Assembly: GCF_012911875.1 (NCBI RefSeq)
Contig: NZ_JAAXKZ010000007.1
Location: 1-64,000, forward strand
Reading direction: 5' to 3'
Length of the DNA stretch: 64,000 nt
Origin: Pseudonocardia bannensis
GTDB lineage: Bacteria; Actinomycetota; Actinomycetes; Mycobacteriales; Pseudonocardiaceae
Notes under the pieces: model-generated
Seen by the model: only the letters and a program-made list of their open reading frames with translations
Databases searched by the model: none
Told to the model about the DNA's origin: nothing
Made by a program: the position numbers and the translations under genes
In this document: positions 7,888 through 19,708 of the stretch, piece by piece
How the letters are laid out: each line of letters starts with the position of its first letter
How positions within the stretch are numbered: the first letter of the stretch is position 1

Positions 7888-8996
7888 CGGACACGCTGCT
7901 CGAGGTCTCCGACCTGGCCGTGCACTTCCCGATCAGGCGTGGGGTGCTCGTCGACCGCACCGTGGGCCACATCCGTGCGGTCGACGGCGTCTCGCTGATG
8001 ATCCGCCGCGGCGAGACCTACGGGCTGGTCGGGGAGTCGGGCTGCGGGAAGTCCACGCTGGGGCGGGCGATCCTGCGGCTCGTCGACCCGACGGGTGGGG
8101 CCGTCCGGTTCGACGGCACCGACGTCGCCGGCCTGTCCGGTGAGCCGCTGCGCCGGATGCGTCGCCGGTTCCAGATGGTGTTCCAGGACCCGCTGTCCAG
8201 CCTGGATCCGCGCCAGTCGGTCGGGTCCCTGCTGATGGAGGGGATCCGGGCGCACGGGCTCAGCAAGGGCGCGGAAGCCGACGCAGCCCGGCTCCACGAG
8301 CTCGTCGACGCCGTGGGGCTGCCGATCGGAGCGCTGCGCCGATACCCGCACGAGTTCTCCGGCGGTCAGCGCCAGCGCATCGGGATCGCCCGGGCGCTGT
8401 GCGTCGAGCCCGACCTGATCGTCGCCGACGAGCCGGTCTCCGCGCTCGACGTCTCGGTCCAGGCGCAGGTGCTCAACCTGCTCGGGCGGCTGCAGGACCG
8501 GCTCGGCCTGACCTACCTGGTGATCGCGCACGACCTGGCCGTGGTCCGCCACGTCAGTGACCGGGTCGGCGTGATGTACCTGGGCGGGATCGTCGAGGAG
8601 GCGCCGTCGCCGGCCCTCTACGGCGATCCGCTGCACCCGTACACGCGGGCCCTGCTCTCCGCGGTCCCGGTGCCCGATCCGGTGCTCGAGGACCGCCGCG
8701 AGCGGATCCTGCTCACCGGCGATCTGCCCTCGCCGGCGTCACCCCCGAGCGGGTGTCGCTTCCACACCCGCTGCCCGTGGCGCCGGCCCGACCGCTGTGC
8801 CGACGAGCGCCCGCAGCTGCGGGTGATCCCGGGTGGTGACCCGGGCCATCGGGTGGCCTGCCATCACGCCGAGGCGATCCGCGACGGCCGGTTGCGACCG
8901 CACCGGGTCGAACCCGTGATCGCCGGTGACGACCCCTTGGCTCCCGGCCTGCCGCCGGAGCTGCCGGGTTCGGTCACCGAGGTCCTGGGCCGCTGA
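7884..8996 (+). CDS. ABC transporter ATPase (DppF-like)
   Basis: 370-aa second ATP-binding subunit. Walker [10 protein letters not shown] near 52, [13 protein letters not shown] near 97, signature [10 protein letters not shown] near 155, Walker [15 protein letters not shown] near 175, H-loop AHDLA near 213. The C-terminal oligopeptide extension has CRFHTRCPW. Heterodimerises with the DppD-like subunit to drive import. Its last 23 bases overlap the 3' end of the convergent DedA-like gene. Confidence 0.95.
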   Translation: MTDTLLEVSDLAVHFPIRRGVLVDRTVGHIRAVDGVSLMIRRGETYGLVGESGCGKSTLGRAILRLVDPTGGAVRFDGTDVAGLSGEPLRRMRRRFQMVFQDPLSSLDPRQSVGSLLMEGIRAHGLSKGAEADAARLHELVDAVGLPIGALRRYPHEFSGGQRQRIGIARALCVEPDLIVADEPVSALDVSVQAQVLNLLGRLQDRLGLTYLVIAHDLAVVRHVSDRVGVMYLGGIVEEAPSPALYGDPLHPYTRALLSAVPVPDPVLEDRRERILLTGDLPSPASPPSGCRFHTRCPWRRPDRCADERPQLRVIPGGDPGHRVACHHAEAIRDGRLRPHRVEPVIAGDDPLAPGLPPELPGSVTEVLGR

Positions 8997-9594
8997 CGCC
9001 GCCGGTCAGGGCGGGTTCGGGCGAGCCGGTCGTCGGCCCGACCCGGTCGGTGGTGCGCTTGCGCACGAGCAGGCCGATCAGCACCGCGGCCGGCACCGCG
9101 ACGGCCGACCCGATCAACGGGTTCCCGGTCAGCGCACCCCCCGCGTAGCCGAGCAGCAGGAACGCCGACGACCACAGCACCGCCCCACACGCCGACGCCA
9201 GGGCCACACCGCGCACGGGCATCCGCAGCGCGCCGCACAGGACCGTCGCGGCGACGACTCCGAACGGCACGAAGTAGGACGGTGCGATGGCCGCAGGACC
9301 GGCCCGCAGCACCCGGGCCTCGATCCAGGCCACCGCCCGCGCGCCCGCCGGCCGACGTCGCAACCGGCGGAGCAGGGCGGCGCCCGCCACCCGGCCCAGG
9401 GCGTACTTCGCGAGGTCGCTGGCGAAGGACCCGGCGGCGGCCGCGACGATCGCGATCCAGAGTGAGAGCGGGCCCGAGGCGGCGTAGGAACCTGCGGCGA
9501 GGAGGAAGGGCTCGGCGGGCGCGAACGGCACGCTGGACCAGACCAGCAGGGCCAGGTACGCGGCGATCGGGGCCACCGGTAACGGCACGGTCAC
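8974..9594 (-). CDS. DedA/VTT-domain membrane protein
   Basis: 206-aa polytopic protein resembling small DedA/SNARE-associated (VTT) proteins: about five hydrophobic segments, with the central segment [18 protein letters not shown] near 55-72 and [34 protein letters not shown] near 90-125, including the F-x-P-x-G-R-like stretch in weakened form. DedA proteins act in membrane homeostasis, some as undecaprenyl-phosphate flippases. Starts at GTG 9594 without a good ribosome binding site; an in-frame GTG six bases later is an alternative. Convergent with the ABC operon. Confidence 0.75.
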   Translation of the reverse strand: MTVPLPVAPIAAYLALLVWSSVPFAPAEPFLLAAGSYAASGPLSLWIAIVAAAAGSFASDLAKYALGRVAGAALLRRLRRRPAGARAVAWIEARVLRAGPAAIAPSYFVPFGVVAATVLCGALRMPVRGVALASACGAVLWSSAFLLLGYAGGALTGNPLIGSAVAVPAAVLIGLLVRKRTTDRVGPTTGSPEPALTGGVSGPGPR

Positions 9595-9792
9595 GACGTT
9601 ACCGGTTCGTTGTGATCACCGCGGCCCGTACCGCCGGAAGGGTGGGTGTCGCCCGTGCGTATGCCGACGCTGCGTCGAACGGACGGCGACGGCCGGGGAG
9701 AGCTGACGCCCGTCTCGCCGCCGCTACCGGCCCGAGGCTCGTTGCCGCCGAACGGTGCGCACTCCCGGACCCGCATGGGGTATCCGTAGAAC

Positions 9793-10425
9793 ATGGACGA
9801 ACAGGTGCTCACCGCGACGCGGCGGTCCCTGCACGGAATCGCGGAGATGGTGCTGGCCGGGCCGCAGTACCGGGAGCACGGCACCATCCGGCTGCGGGTC
9901 ACCCCCGGCGGGTTCGGTCAGGTGGCCGGCCCGCTGCGGGTGGAGGGCACCGAGCTGGTGTGGGACGGCGACGATGCCGGCCGGGTCCCGCTGCGCGGCA
10001 CCTGCCGTGAGCTGGGCGCCGCCGCCGGTGTCGAGCCGGGCCCGCCCGAGGGGCTGTACACCGACACCTCGGGGGTCGGGCCCAACGAGCAACTCGTCGT
10101 CGACCCGGCCGCGGCCGAGCTGATGGCCGACTGGTTCGCGACAGGGGACCACGCCCTGCGGAACTTCGTCCCCGGCTGCGAACCCGTGCTGTGGCCCGAG
10201 CACTTCGACCTCGGTATCCAGCTCGATGAGATCGACTACGGGGTCTCCGCGGGCGACGCGGCCAACACCCGGCCTTACGCCTACGTCGCGCCGTGGACGC
10301 CGTGCCACGGCCCCTTCTGGAACGCACCGTTCGGTGCGATCCGCCGACAGGACGAGGTGCCGGCCGGCCACCTCGCGACGTCCGCGATCATGGCGTTCTT
10401 CGTGGAGGGTCGCAAGATGGCCTAG
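9793..10425 (+). CDS. Conserved actinobacterial hypothetical protein
   Basis: 210-aa soluble protein without signal peptide or membrane segment. It starts MDEQVLTATRRSLHGIAE, has beta-rich character (IRLRVTPGGFGQ, LVWDG) and a conserved-looking aromatic/acidic C-terminal half (WPEHFDLGIQLDEIDYGVSAGD, AYVAPWTP). Similar proteins occur widely in actinobacteria, but no function is known to me. Convergent with leuA and separated from it by a perfect hairpin terminator. The codon use is like its neighbours. Confidence 0.75.
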   Translation: MDEQVLTATRRSLHGIAEMVLAGPQYREHGTIRLRVTPGGFGQVAGPLRVEGTELVWDGDDAGRVPLRGTCRELGAAAGVEPGPPEGLYTDTSGVGPNEQLVVDPAAAELMADWFATGDHALRNFVPGCEPVLWPEHFDLGIQLDEIDYGVSAGDAANTRPYAYVAPWTPCHGPFWNAPFGAIRRQDEVPAGHLATSAIMAFFVEGRKMA

Positions 10426-10435
10426 CGGCCGCGCA

Positions 10436-10469
10436 AGTGGCGGGTGGTGCCCTGGCACCACCCGCCACT
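10436..10469. terminator. Bidirectional terminator hairpin
   Basis: 16-base perfect arms (10436-10451 and 10454-10469) around a CT centre, between the convergent hypothetical gene and leuA. No U tract on either side, as is common in actinobacteria. Confidence 0.75.
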
Positions 10470-10479
10470 CACGGGTGTA

Positions 10480-12309
<1,830 letters not shown>

Positions 12310-12364
12310 TCAATGGGAGGACGTGACCGGCGCGTGCGCCAACCCGCGACGAGGGGCCGGTCGG

Positions 12365-12403
12365 TCAGACCCCGCCGCGGCGGCGAAGGAGCAGGTGCAC
12401 CAC
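12365..12403 (-). promoter_or_regulatory. Candidate leucine leader peptide (attenuator) of leuA
   Basis: Reading toward leuA, GTG GTG CAC is followed by CTG CTC CTT (three consecutive Leu codons), three Arg codons and a stop at 12365-12367; the peptide is VVHLLLRRRGGV. A GC-rich inverted repeat (CGCCGCGGCG) overlaps the Arg codons, and a gggg/cccc pair follows, so alternative folding is possible. Ribosome stalling at Leu codons controlling leuA is known in actinobacteria; this instance is inferred. Confidence 0.45.
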
Positions 12404-12575
12404 GCGGTCACCATAACCCCGGCGGCCGGGGTCGGGGCAAGGTGGCCTTCGGAACCCACGGGAGGCGGGTCGGCGGTGACACCCGATCGGGCTACGTCGT
12501 GTCGCGGCCGGGTTCGAACCTACCTGCGAGTATGGCTGTCCGTCGAGGGGCGGCGAGCGGCAGCGAGGAGGACGG

Positions 12576-12878
12576 GTGAGCGTGGGAACCACTGCACGTC
12601 GGGGCGCGGGCCTGCTGGGAACCGTGGCGCGGGTCATAGGGACGGCGATCGCGCTCGTCCTCGTCCTGCACATCGTGCTCACCCTGCTCGACGCCAACCC
12701 GGCGAACGGGTTGACCATCTTCGTCGCCAACCTGGCCGCCCAGTTCAACCTCGGCCTGGACGACCTGTTCCTGCCCGACGAGCCCAAGCTCGCGGTCACG
12801 CTGAACTACGGGGTGGCCGCGGCCATCTGGTTCGCCATCACCGCCGTCGTCGTGCGGATCGTGCGCCGTCTCGGCTGA
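12576..12878 (+). CDS. Small two-TM membrane protein
   Basis: 100-aa protein with two hydrophobic helices: residues 18-37 (VARVIGTAIALVLVLHIVLT) and 78-95 (YGVAAAIWFAITAVVVRI), separated by a loop with LDANPANGLTIFVANLAAQFNLGLDDLFLP. GTG 12576 has GAGGAGGA at 12565-12572. Similar small proteins are conserved in actinobacteria without assigned function. The reading frame stays open for 54 codons past the stop (see findings). Divergent from leuA. Confidence 0.75.
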   Translation: MSVGTTARRGAGLLGTVARVIGTAIALVLVLHIVLTLLDANPANGLTIFVANLAAQFNLGLDDLFLPDEPKLAVTLNYGVAAAIWFAITAVVVRIVRRLG

Positions 12879-13040
12879 TCGATCCTCAAGGCTTCAGGTC
12901 CCGGCACCGCGGGTGGTGAACTCGGCACGGCTCAGGTCGTCGCCGTCGAGCACCGCGCGCTGATCATGCTGTTCCTGCTGACGGTCGTGCTGCTGGTGTT
13001 CTCCCGACGGTGGACGCCCGCGTCGCGAGTCGCCTGCTGA
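12879..13040 (+). other. In-frame membrane-like tail after the stop codon
   Basis: Directly after the stop of the 100-aa gene, the same frame remains open for 53 codons and encodes a hydrophobic helix with a basic end (ALIMLFLLTVVLLVFSRRW). It has no usable start except an internal ATG. It could be a remnant of a longer protein or a lost gene; it is not called as a gene. Confidence 0.3.
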
Positions 13041-13074
13041 GATCCGACCACGGTCGCGGCCGGACTGGGCCCGA

Positions 13075-14346
13075 TCAGATCGCGTACGGCCAGGCGGTGA
13101 GCGCGTAGCCGCCGAACCAGGCCGAACCCAGCCCGACCGCGACCAGCACCGGCACCGTCGTCCGCGGGTGGCGGCGGGCCAGTTCGAGGGCCACCGGGAT
13201 CAGCAGGACGAACGCCGGGACCAACAGCCGCGCCTTGGAGTTCATCAGGCCGTTGCTGCCGAGATCCATGATCAGCACACCTGCCCCGTACACGACCAAC
13301 GGCCAGGGCAGCTGTCCGCGGACGGACCGGGCCGCGCTCACCACGAGCAGCCACAACCCGCCCGCCAGCACCGCCACCGTCGCGACCTCGAGCACCGACT
13401 GTCCGCTGACCAGCACCGACGCGGCGAACTCCAGCGTCGCGGCGCCGCCGTCGAACCGGGAGCCCCACCCGCGTTCCTGCAGCTCGAACCAGCCGGTGAG
13501 CGAACCGGTGCGCGCGGCCACCCACCCCAGGTAGCCCACCAGCCCGAGCGGGGCCAGCGCCGCACCCAGCCACGGCCGCCAGCCGTCGCGTCCCTGCAGT
13601 ACAGCGACCAGCGCCGCCACCCCGACCGCCAGCACCAGGGCCGCCGCCGCCGGGCGGACGAGCCCGGCCAGCGCGCACATCACGCCCGCGAACAGCCAGC
13701 GCCGGGACAGCACCCCGACCAGCGACCAGGCGGCGAGAGCGCAGAAAAGCGACTCGGAGTAGGCCATGGTCAGCACGACGCCCATGGGCGACGCGGCGAA
13801 CAGCGCGACCATGACGAGCCCGGTCCGTCGGGACCCGCCCGGGACGAGCTCGCCGATCCGGCACACCCCGTAGGCGGCCACCATCCCGGCCAGCGCGGCG
13901 GCCACCACACCGGCGGCGGACAGTGGCAGCGCGGTGAGGAAGCGGACGGTGGCCGCCGTCGCCGGATACCCGGGGAAGAACGCCAGCGGGGTCTCCGCGG
14001 TGCGCACCCCGTTGGCGTCGGCCAGCCCGGCCGGCACGCCGTCGTAGCCACCCTGGGCGAGACCGAGGAACCACCGCCCGTCCCAGGCACCCAGGGCGTC
14101 GCCCAGCCGGGTGTCGTTCGCCGCAGCCAGCACGGCCAGCACCAGCAACCCGAGCCCGCGGACGAGCGCGAAGACCGCCGCCGGGGCGAGCGCGACCGCC
14201 ACCCGGGAGAACCGGTCCCCCTGCAGGCCGGGCCCCGGTTCGGGGCCGCGGCGGACCGGCGGCGAGGCACCGCGCACGGTGTCGATCGGGTTCACCCCCG
14301 TGATGAGGAGACCGTGGACGCGGTGTGACGCCGGCCTCAGTGGCAT
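13075..14346 (-). CDS. PIG-V-like integral membrane glycosyltransferase (copy 1)
   Basis: 423-aa polytopic protein with about ten TM helices. The first luminal loop has the acidic motif LGAWDGRWFLGLAQGGY near 90, with LAFFPGYPA and SPMGVVLTMAYSESLF further on, as in PIG-V/dolichol-phosphate-mannose-dependent mannosyltransferases (GT-C fold) of actinobacteria. It should use a polyprenyl-phosphate mannose donor at the outer membrane face. A close paralogue with the same orientation lies at 17072-18319, the two bracketing lysC-asd. ATG 14346 is used; GTG 14295 after a weak GGGG is an alternative start. Confidence 0.78.
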   Translation of the reverse strand: MPLRPASHRVHGLLITGVNPIDTVRGASPPVRRGPEPGPGLQGDRFSRVAVALAPAAVFALVRGLGLLVLAVLAAANDTRLGDALGAWDGRWFLGLAQGGYDGVPAGLADANGVRTAETPLAFFPGYPATAATVRFLTALPLSAAGVVAAALAGMVAAYGVCRIGELVPGGSRRTGLVMVALFAASPMGVVLTMAYSESLFCALAAWSLVGVLSRRWLFAGVMCALAGLVRPAAAALVLAVGVAALVAVLQGRDGWRPWLGAALAPLGLVGYLGWVAARTGSLTGWFELQERGWGSRFDGGAATLEFAASVLVSGQSVLEVATVAVLAGGLWLLVVSAARSVRGQLPWPLVVYGAGVLIMDLGSNGLMNSKARLLVPAFVLLIPVALELARRHPRTTVPVLVAVGLGSAWFGGYALTAWPYAI

Positions 14347-14381
14347 CCATCATTGAGGTTAACGAGGCCGCCGGACCCCCG

Positions 14382-14387
14382 GTAGGG
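14382..14387 (+). promoter_or_regulatory. Candidate -10 element for lysC
   Basis: TAGGGT fits the actinobacterial TAnnnT -10 pattern in the divergent gap and would give a 5' UTR of about 110 bases for lysC. No clear -35 box. Weak evidence. Confidence 0.25.
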
Positions 14388-14503
14388 TGGGCTCCCGACC
14401 AGCGCCCGGGCCGGCGCGTCACCACGAGTGGACCGCGCCCGGGCCTCGAAACCCCCACGACGCCGTCCGCACTGTGGTCACGGCGTCAGGACAGGAGGTC
14501 GGC

Positions 14504-15765
<1,262 letters not shown>

Positions 15766-15769
<4 letters not shown>

Positions 15770-15846
15770 GCGAGCGGAGCGAGCGAATGATCCAGCACAG
15801 CGCCGCCGCGCAGCGGTCGGCCGAGCACAGCGAGGACGAGCGATGA
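15766..15846 (+). CDS. 26-aa bridging ORF between lysC and asd
   Basis: ATG 15766 overlaps the lysC stop (ATGA) and the ORF's TGA overlaps the asd ATG (ATGA at 15843-15846). The peptide is charged and Ser/Glu/Arg-rich ([16 protein letters not shown]...). The first 20 bases form the direct repeat GAGCGAGCGGAGCGAGCGA, a word often seen between actinobacterial genes. The likely role is a ribosome relay or a repeat-derived spacer; a functional peptide is doubtful. Confidence 0.35.
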
Positions 15847-16931
15847 GCGGCGCGCACCGGCAGGGGCCGGTCGTCGCGATCGTCGGTGCCACCGGGGCCG
15901 TCGGTTCGACCATGATCGAGATCATCGACGCGCGGGAGACCGTGCCGTGGAGCGAGATCCGGCTCGTGGCGTCGGCCCGTTCGGCGGGCAAGGTGCTGCG
16001 TGTGCGCGGTGAGGACATCACTGTGCTCGAGCTCGCCCCCGAGGTCTTCGACGGCGTCGACGTCGCGCTGTTCGACGTGCCCGACGAGGTCAGCGCGGAG
16101 TGGGCGCCGATCGCCGCGGCCCGCGGGGCCGTCGCGGTCGACAACTCCGGCGCGTTCCGGATGGACCCCGAGGTCCCGCTCGTGGTACCCGAGGTCAACG
16201 CCGACAAGGCCGCCGACCGGCCCAAGGGGATCATCGCGAACCCCAACTGCACGACACTGTCGATGATGGCCGCGATGGGCGCGCTGCACCGCGAGTTCGA
16301 GCTGCGCGAGCTCGTCGTGTCCTCCTACCAGGCGGCGTCCGGTGCCGGGCAGCCCGGCATCGACCGGCTCTACGCCGAGCTCGCCGCCGTGGCCGGCAAG
16401 GACGTCGGGGTGCGCGGTGGCGACGTCGCCGAGGCCCTCGCGGAGGCCGGGCTCGGCGTCGGTCCCGATTCGGACTCGCCATTCCCCGCGCCGCTCGCGC
16501 TCAACGTCGTGCCGTGGGCCGGTTCGCTCAAGGACGACGGCTGGTCGTCCGAGGAGCTCAAGGTCCGCAACGAGTCGCGGAAGATCCTGGGCATCCCGGA
16601 CCTGAAGGTGTCGGCGACCTGCGTCCGGGTCCCGGTGGTGACCACGCACGCGCTCGCAGTTCACGCGACGTTCGGCCGCGAGGTGTCGGTGGACGCCGCG
16701 CGCAAGGTGCTGGCCGCCCAGCCGACCATCGTGCTGCGCGACGATCCCGCCGCCGGCGAGTGGCCGACCCCCGCCGCGGTCGTCGGTGACGACCCGACGT
16801 GGGTCGGCCGGATCCGGCAGGCGCTGGACTTCCCGAACACCCTCGAGCTGTTCGTGTGCGGGGACAACCTGCGCAAGGGCGCCGCGCTGAACACCTACGA
16901 GATCGCCGAGACGGTGGCCGCCGGCCTGTAG
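15843..16931 (+). CDS. asd: Aspartate-semialdehyde dehydrogenase
   Basis: 362-aa Asd, which reduces aspartyl phosphate made by LysC to aspartate semialdehyde with NADPH. Rossmann motif [18 protein letters not shown] at 11-28, catalytic-Cys segment [14 protein letters not shown] with Cys136, substrate segment [12 protein letters not shown] near 160 and the late VRVPV...H region near 260. Lies directly after lysC as in Rv3709c-Rv3708c. A strong hairpin terminator follows the gene. Confidence 0.97.
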   Translation: MSGAHRQGPVVAIVGATGAVGSTMIEIIDARETVPWSEIRLVASARSAGKVLRVRGEDITVLELAPEVFDGVDVALFDVPDEVSAEWAPIAAARGAVAVDNSGAFRMDPEVPLVVPEVNADKAADRPKGIIANPNCTTLSMMAAMGALHREFELRELVVSSYQAASGAGQPGIDRLYAELAAVAGKDVGVRGGDVAEALAEAGLGVGPDSDSPFPAPLALNVVPWAGSLKDDGWSSEELKVRNESRKILGIPDLKVSATCVRVPVVTTHALAVHATFGREVSVDAARKVLAAQPTIVLRDDPAAGEWPTPAAVVGDDPTWVGRIRQALDFPNTLELFVCGDNLRKGAALNTYEIAETVAAGL

Positions 16932-16952
16932 CCGCCGCACCCCTCCCCACCT

Positions 16953-16994
16953 CAGCAGCCTCGTTGCCGTGAGCGAGCGGCAACGAGGCTGCTG
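16953..16994. terminator. Terminator hairpin after asd
   Basis: 17-base perfect arms (16953-16969 and 16978-16994) with an 8-base loop, between convergent asd and the membrane glycosyltransferase gene. It can serve both strands; there is no U tract. Confidence 0.8.
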
Positions 16995-17071
16995 TGCGTC
17001 GGTGTGGTCGGCGCTGCCGTGGTCACGCGCCGTGAATCCCGAACCGGGTCCGCGAACGGCGGGACGCGGGG

Positions 17072-18319
17072 TCAGATCCCGTAGTTCCAGATCGTGAGTG
17101 CATACCCGCCGAACCAGGCCGAGCTCAGCGCTACCGCGGCCAGCATCCCGATCGCGGTTGCCCGCCGGCACCGGGACAGGCCGAGCGCGATCGGCAGCAG
17201 CAGCACGAACGCCGGGATCAACAGCCGGATCTTGGTGTTCATCAGCCCTGCGGTGGCCCACACGGTGAGCAGCACCCCGGAGCCGTAGACCAGCAGGGGC
17301 CACGGCAACCGCATCGTGATGGCGATCCCGAGCAGGACCACTGCGCCGACGAGCACGATCAGGGTGGCCACGTCGTACACACGTTCCCCGGCGACCAGCA
17401 CGTCACGCAGGTAGGTCACCGTCTCGGCGCCGCCGTCGACGTACCAGCCCCAGCCGGTGCGCTGGATCGCGAACCAGCCGCCGAGTGCGCCGGTGCGGCC
17501 TGCGACGTAGGCCAGGTAGCCGACCAACCCCGACACCGCGAGCAGCCCGCCGAGCCAGGGCCGTACCCCGTCGCGACGCCGCACCACGGCGACCAGCGCG
17601 GCGAGGCCCACCGCGAGCACCAGCGCGTTGGCCGTGGGCCGGACCAGCCCGGCCAGCGCGCACGCGGTGCCGGCTGCCAGCCACTGCCGCTGCAGCACCC
17701 AGACCAGCGACCAGGCGGCCAGCGCGCAGAACAGCGCCTCGGTGTAGGTCATGCTCAGTACGACGCCCATGGGGGTCGCGGCGAACAGGCCGGTCAGCAG
17801 CAGGCCTGCCCGCCGCGACCCACCCGGCACCAGCTCCCCGATGCGGGTCAGCCCGTACGCCGCGGCCACGCCGGCCAGTAGCGAGACCACGAGACCGGCG
17901 GCGACCAGGTTCCCGCCGGTGAACCACCCGACCACGGCGACAGCGGCCGGGTATCCGGGGAAGAACCCGAGTGGGGTGTCCGGGGCCCGCCGGCCGAACG
18001 CGTCGACCATCTCCGCCGGCACGCCGGCGTACCCGTCGCCGGCGATCGCGAGCAGCCAGGAACCGTCCCAGGTGTGCAGCTCGTCGAGGAGGGCCGAACC
18101 GTTGCGCCCGGCCAGCCAGGCCAGGCCGAGGACGCCGATCAGGCGCATCCCGAGGTAGACCGCGCCGGGTGCGAGGACGGCCCCGATCCGCGCCCGGCGG
18201 CCCGCCGGCGCTACGACCGAACCCGAATCGAACTGAACGGTGGTTATCGAAGCGCTCCCGGGGCCCGACGATGGTGGCGGGAGCCTATCCCCGCCGGTCC
18301 GGGTGAGCTGCCTCGCCAT
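17072..18319 (-). CDS. PIG-V-like integral membrane glycosyltransferase (copy 2)
   Basis: 415-aa paralogue of the 13075-14346 product, with the same landmarks in the same order: ELHTWDGSWLLAIAGDGY, LGFFPGYPAA, RIGELVPGGSRRAGL, TPMGVVLSMTYTEALF, LAGLVRPT and the terminal SSAWFGGYALTIWNYGI. About ten TM helices, GT-C type. The conserved Asp of the first loop (TWDGSW) is present. Same strand as copy 1, so the pair looks like a duplication with lysC-asd between. Substrate unknown; cell-envelope mannosylation is the likely field. Confidence 0.78.
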   Translation of the reverse strand: MARQLTRTGGDRLPPPSSGPGSASITTVQFDSGSVVAPAGRRARIGAVLAPGAVYLGMRLIGVLGLAWLAGRNGSALLDELHTWDGSWLLAIAGDGYAGVPAEMVDAFGRRAPDTPLGFFPGYPAAVAVVGWFTGGNLVAAGLVVSLLAGVAAAYGLTRIGELVPGGSRRAGLLLTGLFAATPMGVVLSMTYTEALFCALAAWSLVWVLQRQWLAAGTACALAGLVRPTANALVLAVGLAALVAVVRRRDGVRPWLGGLLAVSGLVGYLAYVAGRTGALGGWFAIQRTGWGWYVDGGAETVTYLRDVLVAGERVYDVATLIVLVGAVVLLGIAITMRLPWPLLVYGSGVLLTVWATAGLMNTKIRLLIPAFVLLLPIALGLSRCRRATAIGMLAAVALSSAWFGGYALTIWNYGI

Positions 18320-18365
18320 CCGCGTCGGGCCGCGTCACAGTGCGCGCGTGGGGGCCGCGCGGGGT

Positions 18366-18371
18366 TACTGT
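18366..18371 (+). promoter_or_regulatory. -10 element for leaderless carbonic anhydrase mRNA
   Basis: TACTGT lies six bases before GTG 18378, and no Shine-Dalgarno sequence is present, so transcription probably starts at or near the start codon. Confidence 0.4.
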
Positions 18372-18377
18372 GAGTGC

Positions 18378-18911
18378 GTGAGCAACGACGAACTGCTGCA
18401 CCGGTACGAGGCTGGGGGAGGGACGCTCGCCGCGGCCAATGCGGAGGGCCTGGCCGTCCCCCCTGCACTCCACACTGCGGTGCTCACCTGCATGGACTCA
18501 CGCATCGACGTCTTCGCCCTGTTCGGGCTGAAGCTCGGCGAGGTGCACGTGCTGCGGAATGCGGGCGGGGTGGTCACCGACGACGTGATCCGGTCCCTGA
18601 CGATCAGCCAGCGCAAGCTCGGGACCCGCGACGTGCTGCTCGTGCAGCACAGCGGCTGCGGTTTGGCCACGTTCACCGACGACGACTTCTCCGAGGAACT
18701 CGCGCACGAGGTCGGGATGCGCCCGCCGTGGCGGACGCACGCGTTCCGCGACCCGTCCGTCAGCGTGCGGCGGGACATGGCGCAGCTGCGCCACGACCCG
18801 TTCCTCGTGCCGGAGACCAGGGTGCGTGGGTTCGTGCTCGACATCGAGACCTTCGCGCTCGACGAGGTCTTCGTCGATCAGCCGGCCAGCCCGGGACTCG
18901 CAGCGGGGTGA
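18378..18911 (+). CDS. Beta-class carbonic anhydrase
   Basis: 177-aa zinc enzyme interconverting CO2 and bicarbonate. Zinc/catalytic motif CMDSRID with Cys38, Asp40 and Arg42, and the second zinc pair in HSGCG near residue 95. The length is that of short actinobacterial beta-CAs. GTG 18378 is chosen because MSNDELLHRYEAG matches a typical beginning and a TAnnnT -10 sits just upstream. The 3' end abuts a decayed MFS gene on the other strand, so the C-terminus (QPASPGLAAG) may be unusual. Confidence 0.93.
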   Translation: MSNDELLHRYEAGGGTLAAANAEGLAVPPALHTAVLTCMDSRIDVFALFGLKLGEVHVLRNAGGVVTDDVIRSLTISQRKLGTRDVLLVQHSGCGLATFTDDDFSEELAHEVGMRPPWRTHAFRDPSVSVRRDMAQLRHDPFLVPETRVRGFVLDIETFALDEVFVDQPASPGLAAG

Positions 18912-19276
18912 CCGCGGAGGCCGGCCGCCGGGCCACGAGCGCGGCGGCACCGGCCAGCAGTGCGGGGTAGGGCAGCCACGGTGCGCTCCTCAGAACACGA
19001 CCTCCGCGCAGAGCGTCAGCACGATCATCGTGCGCAGGCCGCGGTGATCGACGAGCCGGCCCAGCAGCGGCGCTCCCACCGCCGTCCCGATCGTGCCGGC
19101 GGCGCCGACCGCGCCGGCCGCCGCGTATCCGTGGCCCAGGCCGATCACGACGTGCAGGGTCAGCCGGTCGCGGCGGCCGAGGCGGGCACCCTGGTCGCGA
19201 AGGCGATCACGGCCAGCGCGCCGACACCCGGCTGTGCGAGCACCCGGCGGTAGGTTGCGATCCCCGTGCGAGCCAC
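18912..19276 (-). pseudogene. Frameshifted MFS transporter remnant
   Basis: Reading leftward from GTG 19276, the first frame gives an MFS-like N-terminus (ATYRRVLAQPGVGALAVIAF) that stops near 19160. A second frame continues TLHVVIGLGHGYAAAG and the MFS loop GAPLLGRLVDHRGLRTM until a stop at 18990. A third frame gives WLPYPALLAGAAAL toward 18912. Two frameshifts and loss of the C-terminal two thirds mean it cannot make a transporter. It starts four bases after the DCC gene stop, so it was once its operon partner. Confidence 0.8.
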
Positions 19277-19280
19277 CGGG

Positions 19281-19685
19281 TCATCCTGACCGGCCGCAGT
19301 CGGCCGGGAAGCGCTCGCACCAGGGCGTCATGCCCGGTAGCCGCCCGCGGTGGCGCGCCACCCAGTCGTAGAGCCGCTCCTGGACGGCCTGGGTGTGCCG
19401 GTACACCCGCAGCGGCAGGTCGGTGTGCAACGCGGCCGACAGCGCCGCGTTGATCGCGGCCGCCCCTTCGGCGGTCGTACCGTCCGACCCCTTCCAGCGC
19501 AGGGCGGCCGCGCACTGCTCGGGTGTGGCGTCGACCATCATCGGCGCATCCGGGCGCTGGAACGGTGCCGTGGTCACCCGGTGCTTCGTGTCCAGCAGCC
19601 GCAGCCAGCCCAGGCTGCGGGTGCAGAAGCCGCAGTCGCCGTCGAAGACGAGCGTTCCGCCGGTGACGTTCATACCCGTCAGCAT
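19281..19685 (-). CDS. DCC-family thiol-disulfide oxidoreductase-like protein (DUF393)
   Basis: 134-aa DUF393 protein. The N-terminal motif VFDGDCGFCTRSL carries the DxxC feature that names the DCC family (distant thioredoxin-like fold). A later CAAALRW segment and C-terminal VARHRGRLPGMTPWCERFP complete the domain. ATG 19685 is preceded by TAGGAGAG. The substrate is unknown. Divergent from an ArsC-like gene with only 23 bases between starts, so the two redox-type proteins may share control. Confidence 0.88.
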   Translation of the reverse strand: MLTGMNVTGGTLVFDGDCGFCTRSLGWLRLLDTKHRVTTAPFQRPDAPMMVDATPEQCAAALRWKGSDGTTAEGAAAINAALSAALHTDLPLRVYRHTQAVQERLYDWVARHRGRLPGMTPWCERFPADCGRSG

Positions 19686-19696
19686 CCCGTCTCTCC

Positions 19697-19702
19697 TACG
19701 AT
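19697..19702 (+). promoter_or_regulatory. -10 element for leaderless arsC-like mRNA
   Basis: TACGAT ends six bases before GTG 19709 with no Shine-Dalgarno sequence. It overlaps the 5' region of the divergent DCC gene, so the two promoters may interfere. Confidence 0.4.
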
Positions 19703-19708
19703 TCCGTC

